64,000 nucleotides of DNA from Skeletonema tropicum (GCA_037178625.1 JAWZXG010000024.1:186001-250000); one strand, 5' to 3'; shown: positions 20,268 through 32,515, counted from the stretch's first letter. Notes: a model not told the origin generated them from the letters alone. Numbers and translations are program-made.

Positions 20268-20538
20268 TGTCACAGGATATGACTCTCTTCCGGTATTCCA
20301 ATACCGTTACGACAGTCATTCTTCCTGTTCACACGTGTCAAATAGCAACCACGGTAAGAACCCGTGATTGATCCTCTCACACAAGATGGCGTCGCACGTT
20401 GGTGCTCCTTCATCACCTTTGGGAATAGCCCACTCTTCTTCTTTAGCTCTTAAGCTTAGTCACCATGATATCCGTGTTCCTAGTGGTCTCTTCTGGCTCT
20501 AGTTGCACAATCAATACCGGTCCTATTTGCTTGTGACA
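20268..20538 (+). repeat. 5' LTR
   Basis: 271 bp, TGTCACA...TGTGACA. Its first ~260 bp are shared with the right LTR and with the fragment at 12774-13033. Confidence 0.88.
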
Positions 20539-23500
20539 TTATTTATAAATATTTCCATCCAGTTTACTGGGTGCAAAGCAAAAGAATCCTTCATCGGTCG
20601 GGAAAGATCGACCTTTGAGAAGAAAAAAATTAATATTATTCAGCGCATATCCACATTGGTGGGTTTGTGAACCGTGAGCTAGTACAACAAAATCGATTGG
20701 CTTCTAGAAGATCCATTTCGTCAACACATGGATGTGCGATGAACGCTCGGCGTTTCGTGCTACCATGGAGATGTGACGGCGTGCGATAGAAGTGTGTTTC
20801 GACGTTGACAGAAGTGCATCGGAGGTGAGAAAAGAATTTCGATTCTCCTCATGTAGAGGAAGTGCCCATGGCGAGAATGCACCGTGGCACAGCTCATCAC
20901 AATAAGGAATTTCATTCCAATAAAAAGACTACGGTCATCTAAATCCAAAGGACATCAGCTGTTGAGCGATGGACTACGATTAGAATTACGTGTGGGGGGA
21001 GAAGTGTTCTCTCATCCAACCCTCACATATCGAGAGTCATCTGCTGTTAGGCGAGATGATACCCTCACAACAACAGAGTTTGCGGATATAGTTAGCAGAC
21101 TTAGAAGTATTTATTCCTTATAAGACGCTGGTCGCAATTGGAAAAATACGCACTCTCTTGTCTACCTCTGAGAAGGTGTGGAGAGTTTTGATCTTTACAG
21201 CATGATAGTGCATGTAGCTGGAGCTATTGAGAGCATGTTTGTCGACGCATTCTGTACAGATTGTGATTGTCGCAGCCGCTTAGCCTTGATGGATTGTTGG
21301 TTATTACACAGTGTTGCCGAGGTAGTCTACGCCTTGCTCAAGCGAGTACCTCAGGATGACGAGACGATTATACCTCACTGGGCGAAGTCGAACGTGCAAT
21401 TGAACCACCTACCCTAATTAATAAAAATCATATTGCTGTGAAAGCAAATCGTGTTTATTTGTCCCTTTATTTGTCCCTGTTGATTCAACATGTGCAGCGA
21501 CGTCCTGGTTAAAGAAAGATCAAGTCTATTCAGTTGCGCACAGCGTGCTGTTCAAAGAAAGGTCATGTCTATTCAGTTACGCACAGCGTACTGTTCAAGT
21601 CATTTCTATCCAGCGACGAACTATTTAGCGTAAATTCATCCTTATTCACTGGTGCATCTAGGATGACCAGCCTCTTGCTTGCATTGTGGGAGGAGGAGGA
21701 ATGAGAGAAACAATTCAAGAGCAATCTGAACTGGAATTACCAAACCAAAATGGTCTGTGCCGCTGTGGCAGCCATGGATTGTCCATGTTCTCTAAATGTG
21801 GTTGGCCAACGTGGCAATCATGCCTAACATATTTCAGAAGACAAGGTCATGGGGGAGTAACGATTGTCTACTCTGCTTCTCCTAGATATCGGATTATATC
21901 CTTTGGTGTGCCGTTTCTTCCACCAAAGAGATCTTCCAAAATACTAATGAGCAATTCAGATGTTAGTCTGAAGGGAAGGGGACTTCCTTGGTACTTTGTG
22001 TCCATGGCAAGTGTCCCGAGTCCCGAATCTCGTACCTTGATTCTCTGTCTTGTTTACACGCGACAGTCGAAAGGAATCTCTTGCGCAAGCTCAAATTCAA
22101 ACATTATCCGGAGTGGTGGGTCTCGTAGGAGAGACTACTCTATCAATACTAATACGGTGGTCATGCCTAGAAAAGGAAGACTACTTTCACAACGCAATCT
22201 CGCGTCGGCGAATATGATTGTGGTTGGAACCATGCTGCTGCAGATTACCTACGGTGTTCAAAAGGAACCTGCACACACCTCGATGCATCCGACTTAACTA
22301 TCCTTGCTGGATGTACTTCTCACGTGAAGGAGAGGACGTTCAAGGATTGCTCGAGCAAGTGGAAAAGCACATGCGGAAATCAAGGCAGGGTCGCAAACAG
22401 GCGCATACCAGCACAACGAGATGATAACTACAAGACATCGTCCTTCTAAACCGCTGTTGTTGAAGACAACTAGTGGAGGACTTGCGAGAAAGCTGGCTGC
22501 TTGCTCAATGCTCGTCCTACAGTCCGAGAGTGGCTGAGATCCGTAGCCGACTGCTCACCGTGTTTCGGGAGGTTCACCTTCTTCCAATGCACTTGAGACA
22601 TTCATCGGCTGATGGTAAATTTCGTTCATAGTTCGGTGACCTGATTATTGGATACTCAGATGGGACAGAGCTCGCCAAGCCTGCGTCATGGAGGGTTCAG
22701 TACAGAGCAGGCCATCGAGGGAGCTACACTTGCACCCGGACATCTTCTACTGAAATGTTGTAATACATGATGAGAAAGTGTTTAACTCTATCGGAACGAC
22801 CTGTTGTTTGGTGTACACAACGCAGGTAATAATGATCAAATAAGAGAGAAGCGTGCTCAAGGCAGTTCTCGAGGCTTCCAAGTAAATGCTGCAAAAGACA
22901 CTTACCATGCCCAGGAAGTGACTAACACTTGGACACACCATCTGGAAATTGTTCTTTCGACGATGGTGGTTGCCATCTTAGTTCTTGTGTGTTGTACCAA
23001 GACTACCAATAGATCTGCTCCGCTGCTTTTAGTGGCAAATGTGGGGCCTCCTCGAAATTCGGTCAATATGGTACGGGGAGGAGGGATGCTGACCAAACAA
23101 GGAAGCGTTCCCATGATCAATCGCCAGCGACTAGATGCATGTCTAAGGCGTTTCCAAATTCAGAGTTGATCGGCATTTTGGCTGAGCTTACTTCATTCAA
23201 GCGCAAGGCTTGGGGGAGTATCGATTCTTGAAGACACTCATCGACTGGCATCTGTCGTGGTGCACAACAGGAGATGAAGTGATGAAGCTTGAACTTCGAA
23301 AAGAAGTTCAAGGGCGCGTGTCGGAGTGCGGGTGAGTAATGTGCTATCACCTCCTCTCGGCATTTGTGCCTGGAGTTCTTCCGGTCTAAAGACAGGGCGA
23401 GGGCCGCCATACCCTCCGGGAGACAATCTCTACTCATATTTATCAAATCAACCTCAAACTAATTGCAAGGGGAAGATATTACGACTGCGACGGGGCTAGT

Positions 23501-25390
23501 GCTAGCGAGGCTGCGCTGCCTCAGTTGAGATCCTCAGTGGTCGAGGGTGTGATGCTTCAGCGTAAAGGAAAGTAGTACATACATTACCAGCGTTTGACAG
23601 CGTCATCCTTCACGACACATGCCACACCTACAAAGGAAGAGGTACCGACAGCAGCTCATTGGAGTGCGCTGTTATAATGCAGACTTGGGAAGACAGCAGC
23701 TCTTTGAGTGGCTGATCTAAAGATGACGAAGACAAATGGTAAGCTCTTGTGACTGCGCATAGTCACACACGACATGGAAGTAGAAGATAGTGTTCTGATA
23801 TAAACGTTGATGAAGCAAAGCTAGCTACGTATGTTCCTGGACCTGCCGCAACATTCTAATGGGATCGAGAAATATTCTAATGATCTTCGACAGAGATGAT
23901 GTATGCAGAGCCTATGCAACGATGCAAAAGGAGATACCTCTGTGGTGATTCCGGCAGCTCTTCAATCCAAGATCCAAGACCTTGCTTAGGGGATCTGGTA
24001 TATCACGACCGTTTTGTGCCTTAGGCCGATGGATCGTAAGAACGCACTTTACGTCAACGAGGTTCTGACAGGTACTGATGCAAGTACGCTTATTTTATCA
24101 GGAAGTTATGCAGTTGTGCATGCAGTTGTTGTTGCCCTATCGTCTGATCTGATATTAGATTCGATTTAGGTAGAGGTGCCAAAGAAGGCTGAGGAGGGAG
24201 CTCAGGATGCGCTTACCCCTTTGCAACATTCAAATTGCCATTATTATGTGTGAAACTATGATCGACCTTCCACGGCTCGTTCAAAGTGGTTGACTTTCCC
24301 ACTACCAAAGATTCGAACGGGATGTTGGTGAATCCGCGAGATAGAGTGACTCCTCTTCTCACACTTCAAGTGAAGTTCAAGCGGAATTAACGGAAATCTT
24401 AAAGTACGTCATGGTTGGCCCTCCAGGGGCGAAATTATCTACAATTATGAAGTTCAAGCGGACTCTCTACCTGTTCTTCAAGACTCTTGATTAAATCGTT
24501 TTAGGCAGAAGTGATGAATGCACATGAAGCCAGTGATACTCTTCCAACACGTAAGTCACGATATTCAAGAATACAGAGATGATACAACCTCTCTGGACGG
24601 AGTGCAATATGTACTTGTTACAATTACAATGCACCCACCGCAGTACTACTGCCGCAAAAACAGAGTCACTTGTGAACCTGTTGATGCAGCCCGATCGTCA
24701 AATCCGAATGCAGCCGGAAGACAATCTGGTCTCTTCGTACCACACCGTTTAACGCAGCCTTGCGAAGCCAGTAAAGCGTTGTCCAAGATAGACACTTGTT
24801 ATACTCTGGTCGCCAGGATGGCCGCTGCCGAAAGAAATTGGTGGATAGTTCCAAACGCTCGAAAGAACTTCGAAGCGTCGCGATCCCAAATACTGATTTG
24901 GTTCGTAGGCTTTGATCTAGCCGTTTTTAAAGTCTTAAATCTGCCGAAAGCAGAGACTCCAACGGAGGTCTCTTCTTCAAGCGACTGAAGTTGACACGAA
25001 AGGAACTGTACGATACAAAAACGAGCCTCAGTTAGTTTAGTCTAGTGAGCGCTACAACAATTGATAAAGACCCCATAGTATTGAGGAGTACAGGGGGTGT
25101 GTATAGAGAAATTATTCGAATTGGAAATGGAAACTGAACGTTGAACAACGACGTCTTGGCCAAATCCTATGCACACACAACCGATGTCAAGGAAAGTACA
25201 TTTGGTTGCTCTAATATCACAAAAGAACTTACGTCCTTGATTCGATCGAAATTGACATTGTCTGGAGGTCTTTTTTTCCCAAGTTGGGTTTTGGTCTCTA
25301 TCTGATAGACTGGTTTTTTATCCGGATGGTTTACCATGGGTTTTCCAGTCTTGATAGCTCGTTTTTGGTTCACACTAGTTCGGGGGAGAA
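20539..25390. other. Interior of the LTR element: only short, broken ORFs
   Basis: The longest frames (21686-22297, 24518-24988, 22804-23169) have biased, unconvincing composition. I could find no reverse transcriptase Tyr-x-Asp-Asp motif, no integrase zinc finger or DDE pattern and no protease motif. Either the interior is badly decayed, or this is a non-autonomous large element. The near-identical LTRs argue for the second. Confidence 0.55.
25381..25390 (+). other. Polypurine tract before 3' LTR
   Basis: cgggggagaa directly abuts the start of the right LTR; position and composition fit a polypurine tract. Confidence 0.6.
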
Positions 25391-25662
25391 TGTCACAGGG
25401 AATGACTCTCTTCCGGTATTCCAATACCGTTACGACAGTCATTCTTCCTGTTCACACGTGTCAAGTAGCAACCACGGTAAGAACCCGTGATTGATCCTCT
25501 CACACAAGATGACGTCGCACGTTGGTGCTCCTTCATCACCTTTGGGAATAGCCCACTCTTCTTCTTTAGCTCTTAAGCTTAGTCACCATGATATCCAGTG
25601 TTCCTAGTGGTCTCTTCTGGCTCTAGTTGCACAACCAATACCGGTCCTAATTGCTTGTGACA
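25391..25662 (+). repeat. 3' LTR
   Basis: 272 bp, nearly identical to 20268-20538, with a few substitutions (for example gggaat against ggatat near the start). Confidence 0.88.
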
Positions 25663-25707
25663 TACGTACCTATCCCCCAAAGGTACCTATATATATCGTA
25701 CTAATAG

Positions 25708-26490
25708 AATCCGTATCTACTAGACTCATACTCACTTTGTCATGATGCCTACATTGGTGTTAGTTGTAGTAACGCTGCAAGGCAAATGAAGAAGGGTCCT
25801 AACCAATATTGCTTGTTACACATATTTCCAGAATGGTTAAATCAAAGGGCAGACTGGGAGGATCTCCAAAAAAGAGTTTGTTTTGTCCATCCTATGTATT
25901 CTCCCTACCCCTACTTCATTCCATCTGATTTGACGCAATTTAAGCGTGAAGAGTTTCGCATAGGAGATAAGCTACGGTTATGTTTGAAAGGAAACTCTCC
26001 TCCCACATTGCTACAATATGTTGTTGAGGGGGTGAGAGGCCTGCAACAAGGCGGGGAAGAACCAAATATTGAGATCATCGTCATAGGAGGAAGACTAAAG
26101 AAAAGGAATAGGGAAGAAATCAGTTCGAGATTGCAGCATGTGTCACATTTGGTCAAGCTTTTCGATGAAGCTGATTATTACAAATTTCAAGAAATGATGT
26201 CAAAATGCCATGCACTCTTACCTCTCATTCATCCATGGGAAGAATCAGGCAAAGTATACTTTCCGTGGAGTGCATATCGCAGACTAAGTGGGTTCATGTC
26301 TCAAGCAATTGGTTTGAAGTTACCACTGTTGGTGCATGATGAGATCAGAGAAGTGTACAGAGAACATTTCAGTGCGCCAGTGTGGAATTACACGACCAAA
26401 AATTTGAATGATACGCAAGGCTTTGTTGAGGCGTTTGGAGTTATGGTGAAGGAGATGCCTGATTACCTTGTGGGATTATCTGCCGATTGA
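25708..26490 (+). pseudogene. Glycosyltransferase-like C-terminal half, 5'-truncated
   Basis: The frame is open from 25708, just 46 bp after the LTR element, and the first Met is at 25786 (234 residues). The reading resembles the C-terminal half of a GT-B glycosyltransferase: a beta strand Ile-Glu-Ile-Ile-Val-Ile-Gly-Gly, a helix, then Val-Lys-Leu-Phe-Asp-Glu-Ala-Asp-Tyr-Tyr, and later Pro-Trp-Glu-Glu-Ser-Gly-Lys with a Gln-Ala-Ile-Gly-Leu-Lys-Leu-Pro-Leu-Leu-Val stretch. These resemble the nucleotide-sugar side of family 1/4-like enzymes. No N-terminal acceptor domain precedes it; the LTR element occupies that place. Probably a truncated gene. The family call is tentative. Confidence 0.5.
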
Positions 26491-27398
26491 TATCAATAAG
26501 AAGTTTAATGTTTTTTAAGAGCTTCTATCTTTGGCACATTTAAAAGTCCGTTCTTATTACTACAGAGTAAAAAACGACAAGTAAAATAAAATGCCAAACT
26601 AAGCGGAATATTATTTGACGGTTAAGTCCTCGGTGTCGCGTGCTTCGTGCTTATGATCCAGCGGGCGTCATTAGTGCTCCCCCCTTTATTGGGTGTTTTT
26701 GGGGGATTTCGTGGACAATCGCTAGATGATCGCTAGAACGAAAAGGGTGCAGCCTGCCCCGACATGAAGGGTAGAGGTCGAACTTCGATCGAGTAATGAG
26801 CAACCTTGTCCTTCCTATGATGTAAAAGTGGCATGCGTGGGTGCAAGGTGGGAAGCCTTTGCAGGTAATCTATTGATGAATCAATTTCAAGTCATCTAGA
26901 TTTATGTATGTGAAGTTAGACATGAGATGTGTTGTTCTTAATATAGTGGTGTATTCATGTATTTACACCCTTTTCACTTTCCCATTTCTTTTTGCTTTTT
27001 CCGGAGGCTTTTCCCAAGCTTTGTTTGAGGGACAAAGTACTGAACATCATTGTTATCAATCCTTGTTGCCCCTGCCCTTGGGCGAAGACTGCTGCCATGA
27101 TTCGTCGTTCAATAATATATGTACAACAATAGCATAGATTTCGTCCAAGTAATGTTTACCATCGAGTCTATTGCATCCTTCCTCCTTAATAGCTTTCAAC
27201 AGTTGGTTGAAATAAATAACAGTCTTTGTTCACCCCTTGCTGCCCAAATGTAATTGTCCCGCAGATTCAAGACACTTGTTTAGTGCATGCATCAAGTAGT
27301 TGATCTCATCCTCCCAACAATATTGGCCTTCAACAAACCAAGAAGTATATTGTGAACAGAGGAACCGCCGCCGGTATCTCCATCTCCAGTAATTGTGG
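26491..27398. other. Intergenic stretch
   Basis: Only short frames are present, for example 26904-27137, with a hydrophobic run but no family signal. No repeats stand out. I see nothing I can support here. Confidence 0.5.
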
Positions 27399-28112
27399 TC
27401 ACTTTGAAAACGTCCAGTCCAGTGAACTCCTCAAGTGATGTCTTAACTGCGTCAGCACAACATCAGCGCCATGAACACTTGTGTCCACATCGAGACAATG
27501 GAACTTGATCGTCTTCTTAGTTTTCCCTTCATCCTCCCAACCAACCCAGACTAAAATCTTGACGAAGTGTTCAAGCCCCGCTCGTTTGCCATGATCAGTG
27601 ATGAGGGCAAAATGCTTTGCCTCGTCATCGATGATTTCTTGCAGCACAACAATCATGCAATCAGCCGCAAGCCTAGCTTCATTTCGAACATGAGTCCTCC
27701 TCGATGGGCATCCATTGGCAATGCTAGATGCATCAATATCTTCTATGCCAAGCTCTTTCAGTAGCGCTTTCGTCCAGCCAATGATAATCATCTCAGTTGC
27801 TTCGTCCGATGCGCCGTATCCTTGTGCGTTGAATGCAGCAGCAAAGCGGAGTGCATCCTCGCCAAAATTCGATTGATCTCCACTAAACAGTGCTTGAAGG
27901 TTGTGATGTTTAACATGTGAACTTTCCTTCCTCACTTGGTGGTTATTTACTACGGCAGTCGCTCCCTTGGGTACAAAGAACTGTGTTGCACCAAAATTAC
28001 GTAGATCGTATGCCCTACCCCGGCGTATCTCATTGTAATCGTAGTCATCACCATAGCCCTCTGGTAGTTCCTGCAACCCATCCCGAATGTCATGATCCAA
28101 CACACATGCCAC
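27399..28112 (-). CDS. Unrecognised protein, possibly a transposase-domain fragment
   Basis: 237 codons, coding-like. The N-terminus has Asp/Tyr-rich and basic segments; the middle is helical (Ala-Leu-Arg-Phe-Ala-Ala-Ala-Phe). The C-terminal part reads Ala-Leu-Ile-Thr-Asp-His-Gly-Lys...His-Phe-Val-Lys-Ile-Leu-Val-Trp, then Ile-Lys-Phe-His-Cys-Leu-Asp-Val-Asp. Two acidic strand-end residues separated by about 40 residues recall an RNase H-fold core as in hAT-like or DUF4371-like transposases, but this is weak. The ORF ends soon after that motif, so if it is a transposase it is truncated. No terminal repeats were found around it. Confidence 0.4.
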   Translation of the reverse strand: MACVLDHDIRDGLQELPEGYGDDYDYNEIRRGRAYDLRNFGATQFFVPKGATAVVNNHQVRKESSHVKHHNLQALFSGDQSNFGEDALRFAAAFNAQGYGASDEATEMIIIGWTKALLKELGIEDIDASSIANGCPSRRTHVRNEARLAADCMIVVLQEIIDDEAKHFALITDHGKRAGLEHFVKILVWVGWEDEGKTKKTIKFHCLDVDTSVHGADVVLTQLRHHLRSSLDWTFSK

Positions 28113-30584
28113 CTCCTCTGGCGCTCATCCATCCAACATGTAACAAAGACGTCGACCATCCTCCTCCACATCCATGGGAGAGGTCCGTGTTGAAGTGGAG
28201 CATAATCATTCGATTCCGATTCGAATCGTCCAGCAGAAGTAATATATGGATTTTTTTTGCAGGCCTGCGCCTTTCATAACGAAGTACGTGTTCGGTAGTG
28301 GTGATGTTGGAATTTTTTGAAGGCATTACGTAATACCCCTGTTGTCACATGAATCACCTCATCATCCAGACCTGCTGCTACATTGCACATCACGGCGAGT
28401 TTGTCGATGGCATATAACTGGTTTAGGGCGTCATTATGACCCAGCATATGGACGATTGCTGCTCGGGTGGTGCGTGGACTTCAGATAAATGTCATGGTAC
28501 GATGTTATGAGAGATATAATCAAAATAGATGGCGATTCACCCACACAAAAACAAGGAAACCAGTCCACAGCCAATAATACAAAATCTAAGGCTTCCCACC
28601 CTGCACACGAGGCAGTTTATTTCTGATCGAGTAGGGTTAGTAAGGCATGGCGGAACACCATTTTTCGGAATTGCATCATGTATGGTGGTAGCACGCTAGG
28701 TGGTACCCACATAAGTAGGTGGAGGTGGGGCACCGCAACGCACATGTGTTCAAATAGCAAATAGTTATGTAGCGATTATCTAGCTATTCAAAAGGGGGCT
28801 TTGGGGGGCAAACAAAGGACGCAGGCCCGCTAGATCATAAACACGCTTAAACTCAAAAATAATCAGGTCACTCCGTGAAGCGCCCCGGAGGGACGGTTGG
28901 CACGCCAAAATAGTTTTGTTGGTACGTACGTGTAAAACAGAGAAGTGAGAGCAAATAGGAAAGAAGGTCAAATGTACTTAAGAGTGGATTAATTTGTCCA
29001 AGCATACAAGCATAGTAGTTCATTATGTATATGTATATTGATTATACTTTAATGTTACAAGTTTTCATTATTTGATGTGAGGTCATTGTACCAGTTAAGA
29101 AGAAATTCACAGCCACCTTGGTTAGTCCTATCTTCTGCATTTGGGTTGGGATCTACCACCACCACCCACGATTCAAAGTGGGATGACGGACAGACGGGTC
29201 ACGCATCATCATCCACCTTCTCATTCTTTTTTAGAGGGGCAAAATCGACCTGCACTGGGATTATTGCCGTATTAACCCGGATTTGCAACCCAAGTAGCAA
29301 AAGTTACAGAGGAATTCGTAGCGTGATTATACAATAAAAATATATCACGGTCAGGAGCGTGGTATGTCGGTCTTAATTGTGGTATTTTATGGTCATTTTG
29401 CAACCGAAGTTGCAAAAATCCTTGCAAAAGAGCATGCTTTTTGCAACTTTTGCAACCCAAAGTAAACGCAGTGTGACAGCGCAGAGCGGTCATTGGTCAC
29501 ACTTCTTTTCCATCGCTCCGGCAGGCGCCGATCACCATAAGTACACTCTAGCCCAGCTAGATCAACACACCATCATCTATACGACCGTGCGATAGCAGAA
29601 TACATTGTATGGCGTTCCCATAAGGCAGCTGAATCGAATGTTATGGCTGATGTCGAACGATATATCGATCATCTAGTAGAGAGACGTATCGTCCATACCA
29701 TACATCAGCGGCTGACATATTGTGTGTGCCGACACAAATATCACGTTTGGTGTGATAAAAAACGAGTATAATAGAGGATTATGTACGGGGTACAATGATG
29801 GCGCACTCACTACTTGCATGGGTATAGCGTACTGATCGATGAGTCAGTTGGCAACAGAAGCAAGATGAAAATTGACTTGAAAAGCTAATTCAACACACAT
29901 AATGCAAACATGTTCATGGCATTGGGTAATAGGATATATTAGATCTTTCCGAGACACTGCAAATAACATAACATTGAATAACAACTAATTATTGACGGAA
30001 CGTGTGTACGACTTATCATAGAAAAGCATTTTGCCATATGATAGGATGTCAGGGATAAGCGCAACGCACATCACCCTCTTAGACGACAACATCATTGACG
30101 ACCACTCGTCTGAGCACACTCAGAGATAGCCACGATAACATTTCAAACAACATCTCACGTCCACTCAATTGTTGAAAACTGCCGCTGCTGTTGTCGTAGA
30201 TGTGATCTTCCCTCCGGTTTGGATTGATTTGCTGTGAGAAACAAACATAATGCTGCAAGCACACGCGTGCCTCTTTTTCAATGATGCTCTCAGTGATTCT
30301 ATAACGCTAATGACGACGATCGACGGCTCTGACGGAAGCTCACAATATGCAATACCATTTCATGGCCAATGGCGGTGGCTGAACGACGACCCAAGGGCAA
30401 ATGAAGCGCATGTCATGGTAGGCATGTCTTGTGTCTATGTCTTTGTCATAAAGAAAAATCGCATCTTTCACGTGATCTGACATGTGTGACTACTATGTGA
30501 CCATGTATGTGATTACACGGTTGCAAAAATAGTTGCAAATACTCCGAGTACAAGCGTAGTAATGAAACTACACACCTTTAATTC
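28113..30584. other. Long gene-poor stretch
   Basis: Only short, unconvincing frames are present. A few local repeats of ttgcaac and related words lie at 29280-29460, without clear element ends. Nothing else can be supported. Confidence 0.5.
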
Positions 30585-30665
30585 ACCCCTCATGTGGACC
30601 CCTCTTTATATGTTCCTCTTCACACTCTATTGAATCACATATCCAGAGGGGTCCACATGAGGGGT
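30585..30665. repeat. 81-bp foldback hairpin
   Basis: Perfect 21-bp inverted arms at 30585-30605 and 30645-30665 surround a 39-nt loop that can extend the pairing (atatgt with acatat). The size and shape fit a tiny MITE remnant or a structured transcript. No target duplication was identified. Confidence 0.85.
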
Positions 30666-31635
30666 AAATTAGATAGTGATTTATGGAACCATTAAGATGA
30701 GAGCTGCCACTTGCATAGGACCCTCATCCCCACCTTATCCTTATAAATAACAATCTGTTGTGAGTGAACACATGTCAAATAGCCCATATTCTGCTTCTAT
30801 CTTACTTTATAAAACGTTTGACTACCCAATAAGTCTGTGGTTCTTAGTATTTATGCCAAAGGGGGGTATAAGCGGGGCAAAAGTCTACGTAAAAATTGCC
30901 AATTCGCAATGATACAGGAGTCTCCTGACATTGTACCAGATTCCACCCCCGTCAACTTCGGTCTAGCTCATCCTGCATCCAGCTATTATCACGGTTCATC
31001 CACATTATCGGCGAAAAGTCAGTGTATCCCCACTGTATAGCGATCAGCATCCCAAAGTATTAGCTCCACTTAGAACTTGTATTGTTGCGTGATCCGGTCT
31101 CTATCCAAGCATATCTGTGATACCGATCAATCCTCTGTGCTATCAGCTGCATATTAGCATTATAGAAGCGAAGGGGATGAAATAAATGATATTTGGATCA
31201 TGTCATCGCATTGTAACACCGTCGTATTAAACGATATCAATATTCGATGACCCGTCGGTGGTGCATGTCGAACCTAGTGGAGTGTATTCAGAGTTGTCGA
31301 TCCGGAAGATCAGTCAAGACGACTCCGTTATACTCTTGATGAGGTTGCCGTCGATGAATGGTGTTTGTATGACTTCACTATATCACTATATCCCCGATCA
31401 TCGGGACCGGCGACAGGATGATACTCCGATAAAAAGGCCGCTGCCAGGGACTGTATATTATGCACCTATCTCATAATCCAATGTAACCATGTTGTCAATT
31501 TATATTTCAAAGACATAATAGAAGAGATATTCCTCGAAGTAAAGAGGCGATGTCGTCGAAGTGGCGATGATTTTGATAGGGCGAAGTGACGGCTATCATC
31601 GTGGTGAAGTACTAGCTTTTGTATGTGGGGCTTTA
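30666..31635. other. Gene-poor stretch
   Basis: Only small frames (30837-31040, 31258-31476) without family features. I see no repeats or RNA genes. Confidence 0.45.
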
Positions 31636-31641
31636 TTTAGG

Positions 31642-32421
31642 TCAAGGGTAAATAAATAGGGTATGACTCAAATTTTGGCGGGAAATCTCCACCGCGACGT
31701 TTACGCTTAAAAAAATCAAGTCGGATTTACCGTCTCGGGGGCAAACTCAAAAGCGAAAGTCAATGCCGGTCAACAGGATGATCAGCACCAACCACCAACA
31801 CGCGCCGCTCGAGGCAGGCAACCATGGTCGACGCTGCCGCTGTTGAAATAGACCAAGTTAACAGCCGTAATATGGGCCGATCGGTGGCTGATCGTTACTA
31901 TGGATTATTATTTTGGTGTTGACGCCCTTGCCGCTGCCAAATACCTCGAGGGAAGGCAGTATGGAGGCAATATTAGACGGTGACGTCCGGCGAGCGCCGG
32001 CCACTGAACAGTGCTTATTGAACGTCCCAAAGAGCGTTTCTGCTGGATCCAAGCACGATAACATGATCATAATAATCCATAGTAACGATAAGCAATCAAT
32101 CGTCCCATATTACGGCTAATAACTTGGTCTATTTCAACAGCGGCGTGTCGACCATGGTTGCCGTTGCCTTGAGCGGTGAATGGTCAGTTCGAGCTTTCAA
32201 TGACGGGACACGACGAGGCAAGCGAGACTCAACCATAGGGAACTTGTAGTCGTATCGGCACCTTCACTTAGGTAAATTTGTGTGTGTTTCCTGCACATTT
32301 CTGCACAGTACTAGGTACAAGGTAGGAATCCGTAAAAATGGCCCTTGTGACAAAGTTGAGTTTGCCCCCGAGACGGTAAGCGTCACACTCCTTGTGACAT
32401 ACCCTATTTATTTACCCTTGA
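31642..32421. mobile_element. Foldback DNA element, 780 bp
   Basis: Terminal inverted repeats of 24 bp (starting TCAAGGGTAAATAAATAGGG) are flanked by a 6-bp duplication, tttagg, at 31636-31641 and 32422-32427. Two more nested inverted blocks lie inside: 24 bp perfect at 31727-31750 with 32356-32379, and about 95 bp imperfect at ~31820-31915 with ~32065-32165. There is no ORF of note. The architecture fits a foldback or complex-TIR element moved by a transposase supplied elsewhere; superfamily unknown. Confidence 0.85.
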
Positions 32422-32515
32422 TTTAGGTTATTTTTGGGTGGAGGTGGAAAAATCTTTCCTCATTTTCTGTCTGACCGCGTTTTATTGTTAAGTAGGAATT
32501 CGGTATCTTTAGTTC

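Larger units (their letters stand above)
16960..20527 (+). repeat. Right copy of the long direct repeat flanking the LINE
   Basis: Matches 7106-13033 without the Crypton. It begins at agatctcttttt immediately after the LINE 5' end. At its right edge it runs on into the intact LTR and its element. It carries ~15-20 bp more near 17109-17128 (an atgttgcaagttgcaag type repeat). Seen directly. Confidence 0.93.
20268..25662 (+). mobile_element. LTR retrotransposon, ~5.4 kb, without recognisable gag-pol
   Basis: Two direct repeats, 20268-20538 (271 bp) and 25391-25662 (272 bp), each start TGTCACAGG and end TTGTGACA (TG...CA) and are nearly identical. A purine-rich tract (gggggagaa) lies immediately before the right LTR, as expected of a polypurine tract for plus-strand synthesis. 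No primer-binding site of the usual iMet type follows the left LTR. No 5-bp target duplication is obvious (ctatg against tacgt), so the pair could come from recombination between two insertions. Confidence 0.78.

Noticed and set aside
20268..25662. Idea that the two LTRs are merely dispersed solo LTRs
   Set aside because: The polypurine tract directly before the right one and the same orientation favour one element, although the missing target duplication leaves some doubt.
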